Source: Pseudomonadota bacterium
Lineage (GTDB): Bacteria; Myxococcota_A; UBA9042
Reading direction: 5' to 3'
DNA length: 33,547 nucleotides
NCBI GenBank assembly: GCA_005792545.1
Contig: SXRM01000022.1
Coordinates: forward strand, 1-33,547
This document shows, piece by piece, positions 15,018 through 24,396 of this stretch (its first letter is position 1; each line of letters starts with the position of its first letter). The translations under genes and the position numbers were made by a program. The notes under the pieces are model-generated. The model was not told where the DNA came from. It made no database searches and saw only the letters and a list, made by a program, of their open reading frames with translations.

Positions 15018-18000
15018 TCAGTCTGACTGCGCGCAGCAGACGTCCCAGGTCGATCCTTTGGTGGGATGGCATCCGGACATGAATTTTCCGCCTGCGGTCC
15101 AATTTAGCCACCATGCTGGGAAGGTGGCGCCGCTGCTAGCAAAGCGAAAATCTTTGTCCAGCATTACCACCACGCCATAGTTGGGGTAGGCTGGCGACGA
15201 CCCAACGAGCAGCGCCGTCCACCCGGTCGACAGCACGTGGACGTCGAGGATGGCATGGTTGTCGCGCGCGAGGATCGTAGCGATGGGCTCGTTGCACTTA
15301 AATGGCACATTGTTCATGCTGCAACAGCCAATTGGGCCACCTGGGCACGGTCCAGATTCGTTTTCGATCTGCTCGCACAATTTGTTGAACTCGACTAGTT
15401 TTTTCTTCGCTTGCTCCGCAACAACCAGCCATTGCGGGCTCGGCTGCAGCGACGCTTTCCAGTCGTTCGCCGAAGGCGGTTTGCCCGGCTCCGCGGTGAA
15501 CGACGCGCGGAACGCCAGGCCCCCCGGCGCGGCGCTGAACGAAGTATGCCGGTCGACCGCCTGCTCGTAGCCCAGCGGATACTTGGCGGGCCAAATGAAC
15601 AGCGGCTTGCCGTGCACCAGGCCGCTTGGGTCGATCGAGGCGTAAGCGCTGTCGTCCGATGCAGCAGACGCGAAGGCCTGGGGCCGCCAAAGATCGAACC
15701 CAGCGTCCACAGCAACCTTGCCGGTGAGCAACCCCTTAGACCACAACAGCTTGCCGGCGACATCGAACGCCGCCGCGCCGAATTCCGGACCCTTTGCGCC
15801 CTTCTTGCGCCAACCGACCAAAAGCGCGCCATCCTTGCCCGCCCAGAGCGCCTCGATGCCGCGGGTTTGCGGTACGTCGCCGCCGACAATGCCCGGCAGG
15901 GCAAGCTCCACGGTCGCCGTCGCAGTCAACGCCTCGGAAAGGTGAATGACCCGCGCGTGCCAGGTGTCGCTTGTCCAGGACTTGCGGCCGACAAACTGGT
16001 AGCCACCGCCACCGGGCTTGGCCAGCAGCCAGCGTTTCCGCTCCATCCAAGTGTCGGGGAGGATCCAGTCGACCAGCCCACTGTCGATGGTGGCGTCCTG
16101 GGCAATCTGGCCGGTGGGCTTGAGGCGCAGGAAACGCGATTTGCCGGCGACCTCCTTGCCTTCGGGCTGGCGGACGTACAGGACGACGCCGGCGTCGGGC
16201 GCGAGTGCGGAGGCGCCCGCGGGCTCGGGCAGCGCGCGGGTGTAGCGCTGCTTGCCCTTTTGCATGTAGCGGCGTACTTCCCATTCGTCGACCACGACCA
16301 GACCGCCGTCCGGGGCTTCGTGCAACTGCGGGCGGACGGATTTGACGGGGCTAAGCCAACCATCGGAGGGGTACCAGTCAGGTGGATTGACCCAGCCAGC
16401 CAGCTCGGCGTCCGTCTTCCAGACGCCAGTCTTGCAGTTCTCGACCGCGTTGGCGGCGTAGCTGCAGGCGCCTGACGGCTTGTCGCAGGTGTCGGTCGTG
16501 CAGGGGTTGGCGTCGTCGCAGTCGTCGGTGGTGAAGCAGGCGCCCTTGGGCTTGACGCAACCGGCGATGGGTTCGTGGACGCAGTCGCCGAGTGAGGGGT
16601 CGCAGCTGTCCTTGGTGCAAGGGTCGCTGTCGCTGCAGTCGGGGGCCGGGGGGCCGCAGCCTTTGCAGGTGGTGGAGCCGAGGCGGTTGGCGCGGATGAG
16701 GCCAAGCTCGTTCATCGTCAAACTGCTGCCGTCATTGAGAAAGTATCCACCGCGCGGGATTTCGCCTCCGTATGCCACATCCACACGGTTTGAGAGGCGA
16801 CCGTGCGGCGAGATCGACGAAATTGAGCGCGCGTACGTCGTGCCACCCCACTCGTAAGCCGATGCGTAGCTCACGATACGCCAACCAAAGTCGTCATGAC
16901 CGGCAAGATAAGTGTGCACCGTGCTGGGCAAAGAGACGTCGTATACTTCGCACAACACGACGCCATTGCCGCACGGCTCGAAGTTTCGCGACCACTGCAG
17001 CAGGCCACATGCGCCGTAATGCTTAGGGCCACTGGCGATGGCGCCTGACGAACCCAGCGCAATGAAGTCCGAACCGATGCCCCACCCAGCCCACGAAGCG
17101 TCGTCCGCCCCAAGAATGGCCCCAGGGAAAACCTGAGTGACGTCGCCGTTCTGGCCAAGCTCTAGGTACGACCCATTCTTGAGCCTAACTGCCACTTCCG
17201 ATCCGAGCGTCAGCAGTGAGCCCTCGACGCCGCTCGGTACTGCAGTTTTCCACACGACCTGGCCCTTGCGGTCATACGCGGTCACGGTCAGTGTGCTGCC
17301 CTCCTTTGCAGACGCAAAGGCGACCCCAGGCCCGGGATAGCCAGGGCAGTCGCCGCACCCATCCTCGACGTACCCCTTGCGCAGAAACAGCATCTTGCAG
17401 TCGAAGTCGTATTCCGCGATAACAGGCTTGTACAAGTTGGCGTGCTCGTAGGCGACGAATAATCTGTCCTTTGCAGCACGCACGAACCGAATGTGCGACT
17501 TGATGTCTACGGGGCTTGAAGAAGCGTTGCCTTCGGCCTTCGCCAAAGTCTTCCAGGGTAAGTCCGGCTGGCATGCAGGCGTCAAGTTCGAATCTACGAT
17601 CAACAGGCGGTGGGGCAGTGACGATATGGCGTCGGCGCCGATGAGTAGGACTCGTTGTTTGGGCAACGAAATCACGTTCGATGGCGAGAAACTGCCGTAA
17701 GCTTTTGGCCAGGGTTTCTCGAAGCAGGGTAGCCAGTTGGTCGGAAATGTGGCACTGGCGACAACCGGGGATGCCTGCGCACAGGTTGGAGTTGGCAGGG
17801 CGCCAATGTTCGCAGCAACGGTAGCTGTTGCGCTCATGTCGACCATTGGGACTGGCGCTTCCTCTGGGAGGTCAGGCGTGACATCTGGCACCCCAGTGGC
17901 TTCGATCACCTGCGGCGTTTCAGGGGGTTCGGCGTGGCCGGTAAAGGCATCGACCTGTGGCAGACCAACACTGTCGTCGACTGATTCATTGTCTTGGGTG

Positions 18001-18140
18001 GCTGCCAAAACGGGCCCGTCATCGCCAAGAGCGTCGATACCGGGGAGCGGAAATGACGCTGGCGCGCAGGCACTGATTAAGATGCCGACTGCCGCAAGAA
18101 GGCCACTGGTGCCAGGCGCAATTGGCCGCCGCCGCCGCAT
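15018..18140 (-). CDS. Large lipoprotein with myxobacterial-type cysteine-rich repeats
   Basis: A 1040-aa predicted lipoprotein. The N-terminus has four arginines, a hydrophobic stretch and a lipobox ending LISAC with Cys25. After an acidic linker (about 30-100), the chain has many aromatic and glycine-containing strand repeats consistent with a beta-propeller-like fold on either side of a Cys-rich block at about residues 487-570. That block has two copies of the pattern D-x-D/N-P-C-T-x-D-x-C-D-x-x-x-G-x-C, common in surface proteins of Myxococcota and relatives. A second Cys-rich patch lies near the C-terminus (PCPGGPIGCCS; WDVCCAQ). It starts six bases after the stop of the beta-helix gene, so the two are probably co-expressed. 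The function is unknown; adhesion or surface sensing is a guess. Confidence 0.88.
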   Translation of the reverse strand: MRRRRPIAPGTSGLLAAVGILISACAPASFPLPGIDALGDDGPVLAATQDNESVDDSVGLPQVDAFTGHAEPPETPQVIEATGVPDVTPDLPEEAPVPMVDMSATATVAANIGALPTPTCAQASPVVASATFPTNWLPCFEKPWPKAYGSFSPSNVISLPKQRVLLIGADAISSLPHRLLIVDSNLTPACQPDLPWKTLAKAEGNASSSPVDIKSHIRFVRAAKDRLFVAYEHANLYKPVIAEYDFDCKMLFLRKGYVEDGCGDCPGYPGPGVAFASAKEGSTLTVTAYDRKGQVVWKTAVPSGVEGSLLTLGSEVAVRLKNGSYLELGQNGDVTQVFPGAILGADDASWAGWGIGSDFIALGSSGAIASGPKHYGACGLLQWSRNFEPCGNGVVLCEVYDVSLPSTVHTYLAGHDDFGWRIVSYASAYEWGGTTYARSISSISPHGRLSNRVDVAYGGEIPRGGYFLNDGSSLTMNELGLIRANRLGSTTCKGCGPPAPDCSDSDPCTKDSCDPSLGDCVHEPIAGCVKPKGACFTTDDCDDANPCTTDTCDKPSGACSYAANAVENCKTGVWKTDAELAGWVNPPDWYPSDGWLSPVKSVRPQLHEAPDGGLVVVDEWEVRRYMQKGKQRYTRALPEPAGASALAPDAGVVLYVRQPEGKEVAGKSRFLRLKPTGQIAQDATIDSGLVDWILPDTWMERKRWLLAKPGGGGYQFVGRKSWTSDTWHARVIHLSEALTATATVELALPGIVGGDVPQTRGIEALWAGKDGALLVGWRKKGAKGPEFGAAAFDVAGKLLWSKGLLTGKVAVDAGFDLWRPQAFASAASDDSAYASIDPSGLVHGKPLFIWPAKYPLGYEQAVDRHTSFSAAPGGLAFRASFTAEPGKPPSANDWKASLQPSPQWLVVAEQAKKKLVEFNKLCEQIENESGPCPGGPIGCCSMNNVPFKCNEPIATILARDNHAILDVHVLSTGWTALLVGSSPAYPNYGVVVMLDKDFRFASSGATFPAWWLNWTAGGKFMSGCHPTKGSTWDVCCAQSD

Positions 18141-18146
18141 TAGACG

Positions 18147-21100
18147 CTACCCCCCTGGCGCCCAAGGAAAATTCTGGTCGATGGTGGTCGCGGTCTCGGC
18201 AGGCACCGCCGCAAGGTCAAACGGGCCGCGAAAAGGGGCATCCAGGTTGATCGGCAGGCCAAAAAAGTCCAAACCAGTAGCTTTTACATCCGATGGCGAT
18301 TCGGACGCGGACAGTTCTGCATTCGGTTGCATCGCGTCCGGCGGCCACCAGGGTCCAGCCTGCTGGTTCGCTGTGTTGGACGGACCCAAGCTTGACTTGC
18401 CGGCACCCAAGGCAAGCTGGCCGCTTTGCCCCAGAATCGCGGCAAGACCGATGGCTGAAGTGTTGCCGGCGCCAACTTTCAGAGTTTTGTTCAATTGCCC
18501 CGCCCAAGACCATGTCCAGGCAACTTGGGCTGAATTGACAACACGTGGCAGCCGCACTGTCCAGTCGGTGTGCGCGACTACTGCAGCGCTGTAAGCAAGC
18601 TTACCGTTAGCCATTGGTGCGTCTGGCTCGTCGACGGCTCCGACCGTCATAGCTTGCAGCCAGGGCGGTCCGAAGCCCCATGCAGTTGCCAGCAAACCCA
18701 CTTTTTCATACACCTCAAGCGCCGAGAGCGGTTGTGGCGCCATGTAGCCAAACTCCGACTTGCCGGGGCCACCGAGCGTTACGTCAGAATTTAGCCAAGT
18801 TTTGAGATTTTCCGAATTTGCGACGGCGGCAAAGTACACCTGCGAATTGTGCCGGAGCAGGCCTTGTGTGTAGAACAGACAGGGCTTGTTCTTATCCTGG
18901 CATTGATACGGCACGTGTATGCACTCGGGCACTTTAGACTCGAAGCCTTTGGTCAATGGAGAACCGGCCCACCATTTCTTCTTTGCTTCGTAGCCCTTTG
19001 CGGCCTTTTCTAGCTCCGCGAACTTTTCCACTTTCCAGCTTTGGAACTGATAGCCATACGTGAACTGGCCCGCTTTCGCCAGCACCGAAATCTTTGCCAA
19101 CTTCAGCCAGGCCTCGACATTCGTCGGCACCCAAACATGCAGCACATCATCAGGCCGCCGCCCAATCACGTTGTCCACGAACCGATTGCCGCTCGACCCG
19201 TCGTAGAACCCGGGAAACGACAGGTCCACAAGTGGCGCGCCACCCAAGTCCGAGTCCTGCACTTGCACGTTCGCCACAACCGGCAGATCGGAGTTTTGCC
19301 CCCCGCAGAAGCCAAACCACTTCTCAAAGTTGCGGGTCGGATCGCTGCGCTGCCCGTAGATGATGTTGTTGCCGATCCAGTTGTTCCAATACAACGACTG
19401 TAGGTCCATCGGCGTGCCCTTGGTCTGGCTGCCCATCTGCAACGCCCGCTCGCCTATGTCGAGGATCAAGTTGTTGTACACTTGGCAATCGGCGTACAGC
19501 ATCGGCGCGAAGTCGCTGTGCAAAGCGGTCTCAGGCGCGGTGGTGTCAGGCCAAACCAGTGAACCCGGCAAGATCGGCGGCGCCTGGTACCCGGTGCTGA
19601 CGCGGGTCGGCTCCTTTCCCGGGCCATTGTCGACCTTCGTGACCGTGTAGTTCTTGAGGTAGTCGAACGGCGACAGCTTCAACTTGGCGTCAATCGCGTC
19701 CTGCCGTACGAACACTCGGACGTACCCGTCGGGACAGCGAGCCGGCTCACCGCCGTCTTTGCAAACGTCACCGCTGGCCACCTTGCCATTGCACCACGCT
19801 GAAATCGGCCACGGGCCTTTTGACTGCCCACAGCCGAAGGGTCCCTCGGCCGGGTCGCCCATACAGGTCGATTTCGGCAGGGCGGCAAGGCTTTCCTGGT
19901 ACTCCGCCGGCCATTGCGAAGGATCGCTCGCTTTGAACGTCCACGTCTCTCCCGGTTTCAGCACACCGATCGGCAGGCTATCCGCAAATCCGGGGATCGT
20001 GTTGTAAACGCTGCCCGATTGGGTGGTTGTCGCCTTGACCATGTCGAACCAGACTTTGTGCCACTGCTCCCACGTTGATCGCTTCAGGCAACGAGGCACG
20101 TATTTCGCGGCCAGCACCTGCCAGACTGGCTCTGTGCCCTTGGTCGAGTACTCCTTGCCGCCAATCGTCCATTTGACGTCGCCGCCCGTCTGAGTCCGCT
20201 CGCTGTAATCGGTCAGCTTTGGCAGCAAACTGGGCGACGGAAACGGATGCGGCACTTTGTCAGTCACAAAGCCCAGCGCCGAATCTTGAAGGTAGCCAGT
20301 CGTGGCAGCGCCGGCGTCACCGTGCAGCACATTGAAGCGAATGCGGTGACCGGTGCCACCGGCTTGCCACTGGATGAGGTTCGACTTAGGCGTACTCGAC
20401 TTGTTGACTTCGGTCGCCGCGCCACATCCTGCGAACAGGCAGCGCTCAACGACACAATCCTTGGATTGCTGGAACTCAAGGCACGTGTGCAACCGGTTGC
20501 GAAACCAGCACTGGCGGATGGCGATGCGCTCGCTGTTCAGGACGTACATGCCAAAGTGTCCGCCGTTCATCACCACGCAGCGCTCAAACACGATGTCCTG
20601 GCTGCGCCACACTTTGAGGTATTCGTCAGGCACGATGTGGCTATTGGGCTCGCTGCCCCCGGGTTTCAAGGGCACCGTGCGCAGGCGACCGTCGAAGACG
20701 CAGTCGATGACCACGCCGTGATCAGCATCGGCGATTTGCACTGTGCCATAGAGGTTGCCGCTCACGAAGTTCTTGCCGGGCTCGACGGTGGTCTCGCTGG
20801 TCACCAGGTTCGTGGTCACTGCATCTTTGAGCGTGTCGCCGCCACCGCGAAACGTGCAGCCCTGCAAGTACACGCCCGCGGCGCGAAACAGCACCATGTT
20901 TTCGCAACGGTTTGCCGCGAACTGATCAGAATCGGTGGCGAACGCACTGCCCGCGAAATGCAAGTTGGTCAGAACAAGGTCGATTTGGGCGGGCTTGACG
21001 CCCAGGGCATCGCCCGGCCACTTTTCGGGACTCGCAAAGACCAGACCGTACCCGGCGTAGTTGGGGGTTTTCGGCAAAACGTGAAGCACAACATGTGCGC

Positions 21101-22250
21101 ACGGTGCAGCTTCGAAGGTGACCGACGTGTGCTCCTCGTTGCCGTGCGGCAGCCAGACGGCTATGTTCTCACCAGTGTCTGCCTTCTTGCCCAGCGCCGG
21201 GTTCGCCGACGGGCCGACCCAATAGGTGCCCTGGGCAAAGATGACGCGGTCGCCGGCCTGTAGAAGGGGCTTGCCATAGGCATCAAGTTTCGCGAACGCA
21301 CGCAAATCCCAGAATGGATGCAGGTAGGAACCATCGCTGTAGGCATCTTTGGCGCTGGCATTGACGTACCAGGTTTTGCCTTGCGCACTGCCTGCGGCAA
21401 CGGGCCAACGATGCGGCCAGTCCTTGGGAATCCGTGTTTTCACCGAGATGCCACCGCAAGGTGAAAGCTTGAGCAGCAGGTCACCTGGTCCCGGATACTG
21501 CCCGCCATTTGGCGGCAGTTTGCTTGGCTTGCACCCGCCCAAGTCCTCGCCGGTCAGCCGCAGGTGGCTCCAGCGGTCCTCCTCGCTGAAAAGGTAGTCC
21601 ACCTCCGCCCAATCGCGCTCCGTGATCCTGCGGTCGTCGATCCGTGGCGGCCGAAAGCTCCAGCGGTAGGTCGGCGCGCCCTCGGGCCGCTCGGCCAGCG
21701 CTCGGCGGATTTCGATCAACCGCTGTCGGCACAATTCGCGAAGCGCTACTGGCACCGGGCGGCGCGTCTCCACACGCGGGTCGCCGACCACAGCGCCGAG
21801 CATGCGCGCCGCCATCTCCCACGACCAGGTGTCGTCGTCGTGGGCGCGGACTTCGATGGCCCGGCGAAAGAGCGCTGCCGCTTCCGCGCGTTGTGCGGCG
21901 GCGCAGCAGTGGCCACCATAGCGGTCATTGGCTGCGTTGGGCGAGGCGCCACAGCAGGGTTTGCGCGCGAGCCAGGGCGTGGCTTCGCGGTGCAACTGGC
22001 GCCGAGGTGGGCGGTCGCGCAGGGGATCGCGTGGCGGTGCGGGACCGGCTTCGCGGTTGGCGGCGGTCAATGGAGCAGGCTCGCGCGCTGTGTCCGCGCA
22101 GCCGCAAGCGGTAGGCGGCGGTGCCGCGCGCGGCTGGCTGGCCTTGGCAGCACACGGCTCGCAGGCACTCGCGCAACCGCATGCGCCGCCGCACGCGCAG
22201 CGCTTGCCGCGTTGCGCTGCTTCTGCGCTCACTGGCCACCGGGCGCCCAT
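18147..22250 (-). CDS. Giant protein with Cys-rich N-terminus and right-handed beta-helix domain
   Basis: A predicted protein of about 1367 aa. The start is uncertain: I use ATG 22250, while a TTG at 22379 would overlap the upstream gene by 20 bases. Residues 1-110 are rich in Cys, Ala and Pro (CACGGACGCASACEPC), with no normal signal peptide. Residues ~115-200 look helical. From about 290 comes a typical beta-helix entry (TWYVNASA, DGSYLHPFWDLRAF, AGDRVIFAQGTYW), then successive short strand repeats with aligned polar and aliphatic residues such as VWRSQDIVFERCVVMNGG and NSERIAIRQCWF (about 520-600), like pectate-lyase or NosD-type helices. The remaining 700 residues are mixed beta sequence with no motif I recognise. 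It might bind or cleave polysaccharide, but no catalytic residues can be assigned. Confidence 0.8.
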   Translation of the reverse strand: MGARWPVSAEAAQRGKRCACGGACGCASACEPCAAKASQPRAAPPPTACGCADTAREPAPLTAANREAGPAPPRDPLRDRPPRRQLHREATPWLARKPCCGASPNAANDRYGGHCCAAAQRAEAAALFRRAIEVRAHDDDTWSWEMAARMLGAVVGDPRVETRRPVPVALRELCRQRLIEIRRALAERPEGAPTYRWSFRPPRIDDRRITERDWAEVDYLFSEEDRWSHLRLTGEDLGGCKPSKLPPNGGQYPGPGDLLLKLSPCGGISVKTRIPKDWPHRWPVAAGSAQGKTWYVNASAKDAYSDGSYLHPFWDLRAFAKLDAYGKPLLQAGDRVIFAQGTYWVGPSANPALGKKADTGENIAVWLPHGNEEHTSVTFEAAPCAHVVLHVLPKTPNYAGYGLVFASPEKWPGDALGVKPAQIDLVLTNLHFAGSAFATDSDQFAANRCENMVLFRAAGVYLQGCTFRGGGDTLKDAVTTNLVTSETTVEPGKNFVSGNLYGTVQIADADHGVVIDCVFDGRLRTVPLKPGGSEPNSHIVPDEYLKVWRSQDIVFERCVVMNGGHFGMYVLNSERIAIRQCWFRNRLHTCLEFQQSKDCVVERCLFAGCGAATEVNKSSTPKSNLIQWQAGGTGHRIRFNVLHGDAGAATTGYLQDSALGFVTDKVPHPFPSPSLLPKLTDYSERTQTGGDVKWTIGGKEYSTKGTEPVWQVLAAKYVPRCLKRSTWEQWHKVWFDMVKATTTQSGSVYNTIPGFADSLPIGVLKPGETWTFKASDPSQWPAEYQESLAALPKSTCMGDPAEGPFGCGQSKGPWPISAWCNGKVASGDVCKDGGEPARCPDGYVRVFVRQDAIDAKLKLSPFDYLKNYTVTKVDNGPGKEPTRVSTGYQAPPILPGSLVWPDTTAPETALHSDFAPMLYADCQVYNNLILDIGERALQMGSQTKGTPMDLQSLYWNNWIGNNIIYGQRSDPTRNFEKWFGFCGGQNSDLPVVANVQVQDSDLGGAPLVDLSFPGFYDGSSGNRFVDNVIGRRPDDVLHVWVPTNVEAWLKLAKISVLAKAGQFTYGYQFQSWKVEKFAELEKAAKGYEAKKKWWAGSPLTKGFESKVPECIHVPYQCQDKNKPCLFYTQGLLRHNSQVYFAAVANSENLKTWLNSDVTLGGPGKSEFGYMAPQPLSALEVYEKVGLLATAWGFGPPWLQAMTVGAVDEPDAPMANGKLAYSAAVVAHTDWTVRLPRVVNSAQVAWTWSWAGQLNKTLKVGAGNTSAIGLAAILGQSGQLALGAGKSSLGPSNTANQQAGPWWPPDAMQPNAELSASESPSDVKATGLDFFGLPINLDAPFRGPFDLAAVPAETATTIDQNFPWAPGG

Positions 22251-22359
22251 TGGCCTGCTTGTGGCGCCACATTGGCGCCCGGTAGGCAGTGTGGCGCGCG
22301 GCGGCCGGACGCGCAAGCGGAAACGGGCGCGAACGGTAGCGGTTTGCGCGGGGCGGGCA

Positions 22360-22848
22360 TCAGGCGTCCCAGAGTTCAAGGGCGACGGTGATGCCGCAGG
22401 TCAGGCCGACGGTCGCACCTACGGTGGCAACCAGGAACAAGTCGAGCGTCGGGCCGACATTGGAAGCGACCGCCGCGCCGCCTGTCGTGCCGTCCGACGT
22501 GAGATACACCGCTGGGTATGGCGTCACACTGACGACGGGCAGCTGACCCTTGAGAATGACCGCGCGTGACGCACCGCCAGGGGCTACCAATTCGTAGAGT
22601 TCCTTCGGATCGACCGAAGTAGGCCAAGCTTGAAAAACTTGGACCTCCAAGTTGCCGGAGGGAATCACTGAGGAATACACGCGCACAAGAGCACGCACCT
22701 TGGCCGCGTCGCCAAGGTCAACGCCTTTGGCCAACAGCACCCTTGCCGTGCCCGTCACCGGCACCTGGCTGAAGTCAAACTGCTGATTTTCCACGATGTG
22801 CACAATTCGTCCCACTTTCCCCTCCGATTTCCGCAAATTCGCGGACAT
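22360..22848 (-). CDS. Small beta-rich protein of unknown function
   Basis: A 162-aa protein that I do not recognise. It has no signal peptide. The sequence alternates hydrophobic and polar residues in strand-like runs (FDFSQVPVTGTARVLL, VRALVRVYSSVIPSGNLEVQVF) and ends with a glycine-rich hydrophobic stretch (LDLFLVATVGATVGLTCGITVALELW) that may be a beta strand pair or a weak membrane segment. The ATG at 22848 lacks a clear ribosome site. It precedes the beta-helix gene on the same strand, with the stop lying inside the region of possible TTG initiation for that gene, so the two may be coupled. It could be a carbohydrate- or collar-type structural protein; this is not supported further. Confidence 0.7.
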   Translation of the reverse strand: MSANLRKSEGKVGRIVHIVENQQFDFSQVPVTGTARVLLAKGVDLGDAAKVRALVRVYSSVIPSGNLEVQVFQAWPTSVDPKELYELVAPGGASRAVILKGQLPVVSVTPYPAVYLTSDGTTGGAAVASNVGPTLDLFLVATVGATVGLTCGITVALELWDA

Positions 22849-23046
22849 GCGGCGAGGCCCCCCCCTGCAAAGTCAAGGCCAACTAGCAAGAACATGCCCC
22901 TCGATTGTCACAACTTTGTCATGCAGCGCATGGCGCACACGGGGTCAGCGCGCTGGCCAACTGCGGCAAGGCGCGGCAACCCGCCACAGTCCCTGCCGCG
23001 CGGCACTGCCGCTTGAGGAGTGCCGGCAAACTGGGCCGGCTGCCAC
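22849..23046. other. 198-nt intergenic region with a short inverted repeat after the radical SAM gene
   Basis: Seven bases past the radical SAM stop is an inverted repeat GCCGGC (23022-23027) and GCCGGC (23035-23040) with a 7-nt loop. It has no T-run, so it may act as a weak or Rho-dependent stop or as a chance palindrome. The remainder presumably carries the promoter of the 22360-22848 gene, but no clear -35/-10 pair is visible. Confidence 0.4.
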
Positions 23047-24396
23047 TCAAATAGCCCACGGCACCCGCAAGCCACCCAGATCCGCGGCGGGCAGTTCTCG
23101 CTTCAATGCCCGCAACAGCGCTGAAAACGCCTCTTGCGCACCCGCCGGCACCGGCCCGTGGCTCACCGAAAAACTGGCCGTCGTCACCAGTGCTGGCCCC
23201 GGCCGCGCTGGTTCAAACGTCAGCGTCGCCGTCGTCCCGCTCGCTTGATGGACGACGACCTGCTGTAGCCCTCGCCCGCGCCGCCCTGCCCTAGCGAGCG
23301 TCCAGCCTTGCCCGCCCACCAGCGACTGTAGCCCCAGCGAAGCCACGACTTGCGCCCAATTGGCCTGCGCTGCCGGTTCCAGCGGCAAATCCTGGTCGCC
23401 GTGCGGCACCTGCTGGTGCCCCGGTGTGACCGGCCGCAGCACATCCTCCTCCCAGCCGAATGCGTCCACGTAGGGGTGCTGCAGGCCGTTGCAGCCCTGC
23501 TTGCCGTACTCGCAAGCCGTCCGCCACAGGCACGAATAGCGCGGCACCGCGGGCCAGAAGGCCGGTTCAACGAGCGTGGTCGGCTGGCTGTCGTCGTGCT
23601 TGCCGGCGTGCGGACCCAAAAGGCAGCGCGGAAACCACTTGACCAGCGACGCCACGCCAGCGGCATCGCAAGCATCCAGCGCTCGCAACAGGTACGGCTG
23701 CACGTCGCCCACGCGCGCCAGCGCCAGCCGGGTATCCGGACGGTCCACGCGCAAGTGCAGGGTCCAAAACGACAGCAGTTCTGGCCGAAGCGGCGCGATG
23801 AGCGCCACGATGTCGGGCAAATTGCGGTAGTTATCGGCGCATATGCAAGTGTTGGTCCATAGTGTCGCCTGGCTTTGCGCGACCGCCTCCATGCCTTTGA
23901 CGATGGCGCGAAACGCGCCCTGACGCTGGGTGATTTTGGCCGTGCTCGGCTCATCCCAGCCATGCACCGAAACAAAAAACTCGTCCACGCCGGCGTCGAG
24001 CAGCCTTTGCAAGTAGTCGCGGTCGCCCAGGCGCGTGGCGTTGGTCTGGATGCGCACGTGCTCCACGCCGGGCACCTTGCGCGCAATCGCGATGTACTCG
24101 AAAAGCGCGGGCTCCAGTGTCGCCTCGCCGCCCGACAGGATGATGCGCGACACGCCGCGAAACAGGTCCGGTTGCACCAACCAACTGCGAAAGGTCTCAG
24201 GCGTGATGCCGTGCAAGCGGTCCAGGCCGTCTTCGACCAGGCAGAATGTGCACGCCAGGTTGCAGTGAAAGCCGAAGGTGATGAGCAGGTTTTCGGTGTG
24301 CGCCAGCTTGGGGGCTTCATCGGGGCCCCACTTGACCGCACCGCCCGACCACGATGGCGGGGGTATCAAAGCCACGCGGGGCTCAGAAGCTCGCAT
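23047..24396 (-). CDS. Radical SAM enzyme
   Basis: A 449-aa radical SAM protein. The iron-sulfur motif CNLACTFC places Cys45, Cys49 and Cys52 in the canonical CX3CX2C spacing, followed by ILSGGEATLEP (SAM-binding GGE motif, about 90-100), IQTNATRLG and a FVSVHG strand, so the core barrel is complete. The C-terminal half has further cysteines (YSCLWRTACEYGKQGC, about 320-336), possibly a second cluster in a SPASM-like or unrelated domain. The ATG at 24396 overlaps the stop of the preceding gene by 14 bases. It is the last gene of a four-gene operon with a methyltransferase, a flippase and an unknown protein. The substrate is unknown; peptide or glycan modification are both possible. Peptide modification would require a precursor gene that I do not see. 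Confidence 0.9.
   Translation of the reverse strand: MRASEPRVALIPPPSWSGGAVKWGPDEAPKLAHTENLLITFGFHCNLACTFCLVEDGLDRLHGITPETFRSWLVQPDLFRGVSRIILSGGEATLEPALFEYIAIARKVPGVEHVRIQTNATRLGDRDYLQRLLDAGVDEFFVSVHGWDEPSTAKITQRQGAFRAIVKGMEAVAQSQATLWTNTCICADNYRNLPDIVALIAPLRPELLSFWTLHLRVDRPDTRLALARVGDVQPYLLRALDACDAAGVASLVKWFPRCLLGPHAGKHDDSQPTTLVEPAFWPAVPRYSCLWRTACEYGKQGCNGLQHPYVDAFGWEEDVLRPVTPGHQQVPHGDQDLPLEPAAQANWAQVVASLGLQSLVGGQGWTLARAGRRGRGLQQVVVHQASGTTATLTFEPARPGPALVTTASFSVSHGPVPAGAQEAFSALLRALKRELPAADLGGLRVPWAI

Noticed and set aside
13498..15180. Long plus-strand open frame opposite the RNA ligase
   Set aside because: It lies antisense to a gene with full ligase motifs; its sequence has no domain. The same applies to long plus-strand frames at 20247-21263 and 26143-27063.
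23022..23040. Intrinsic terminator after the radical SAM gene
   Set aside because: The six-base stem has no T-run on the transcribed strand and GCCGGC is common in such GC-rich sequence.
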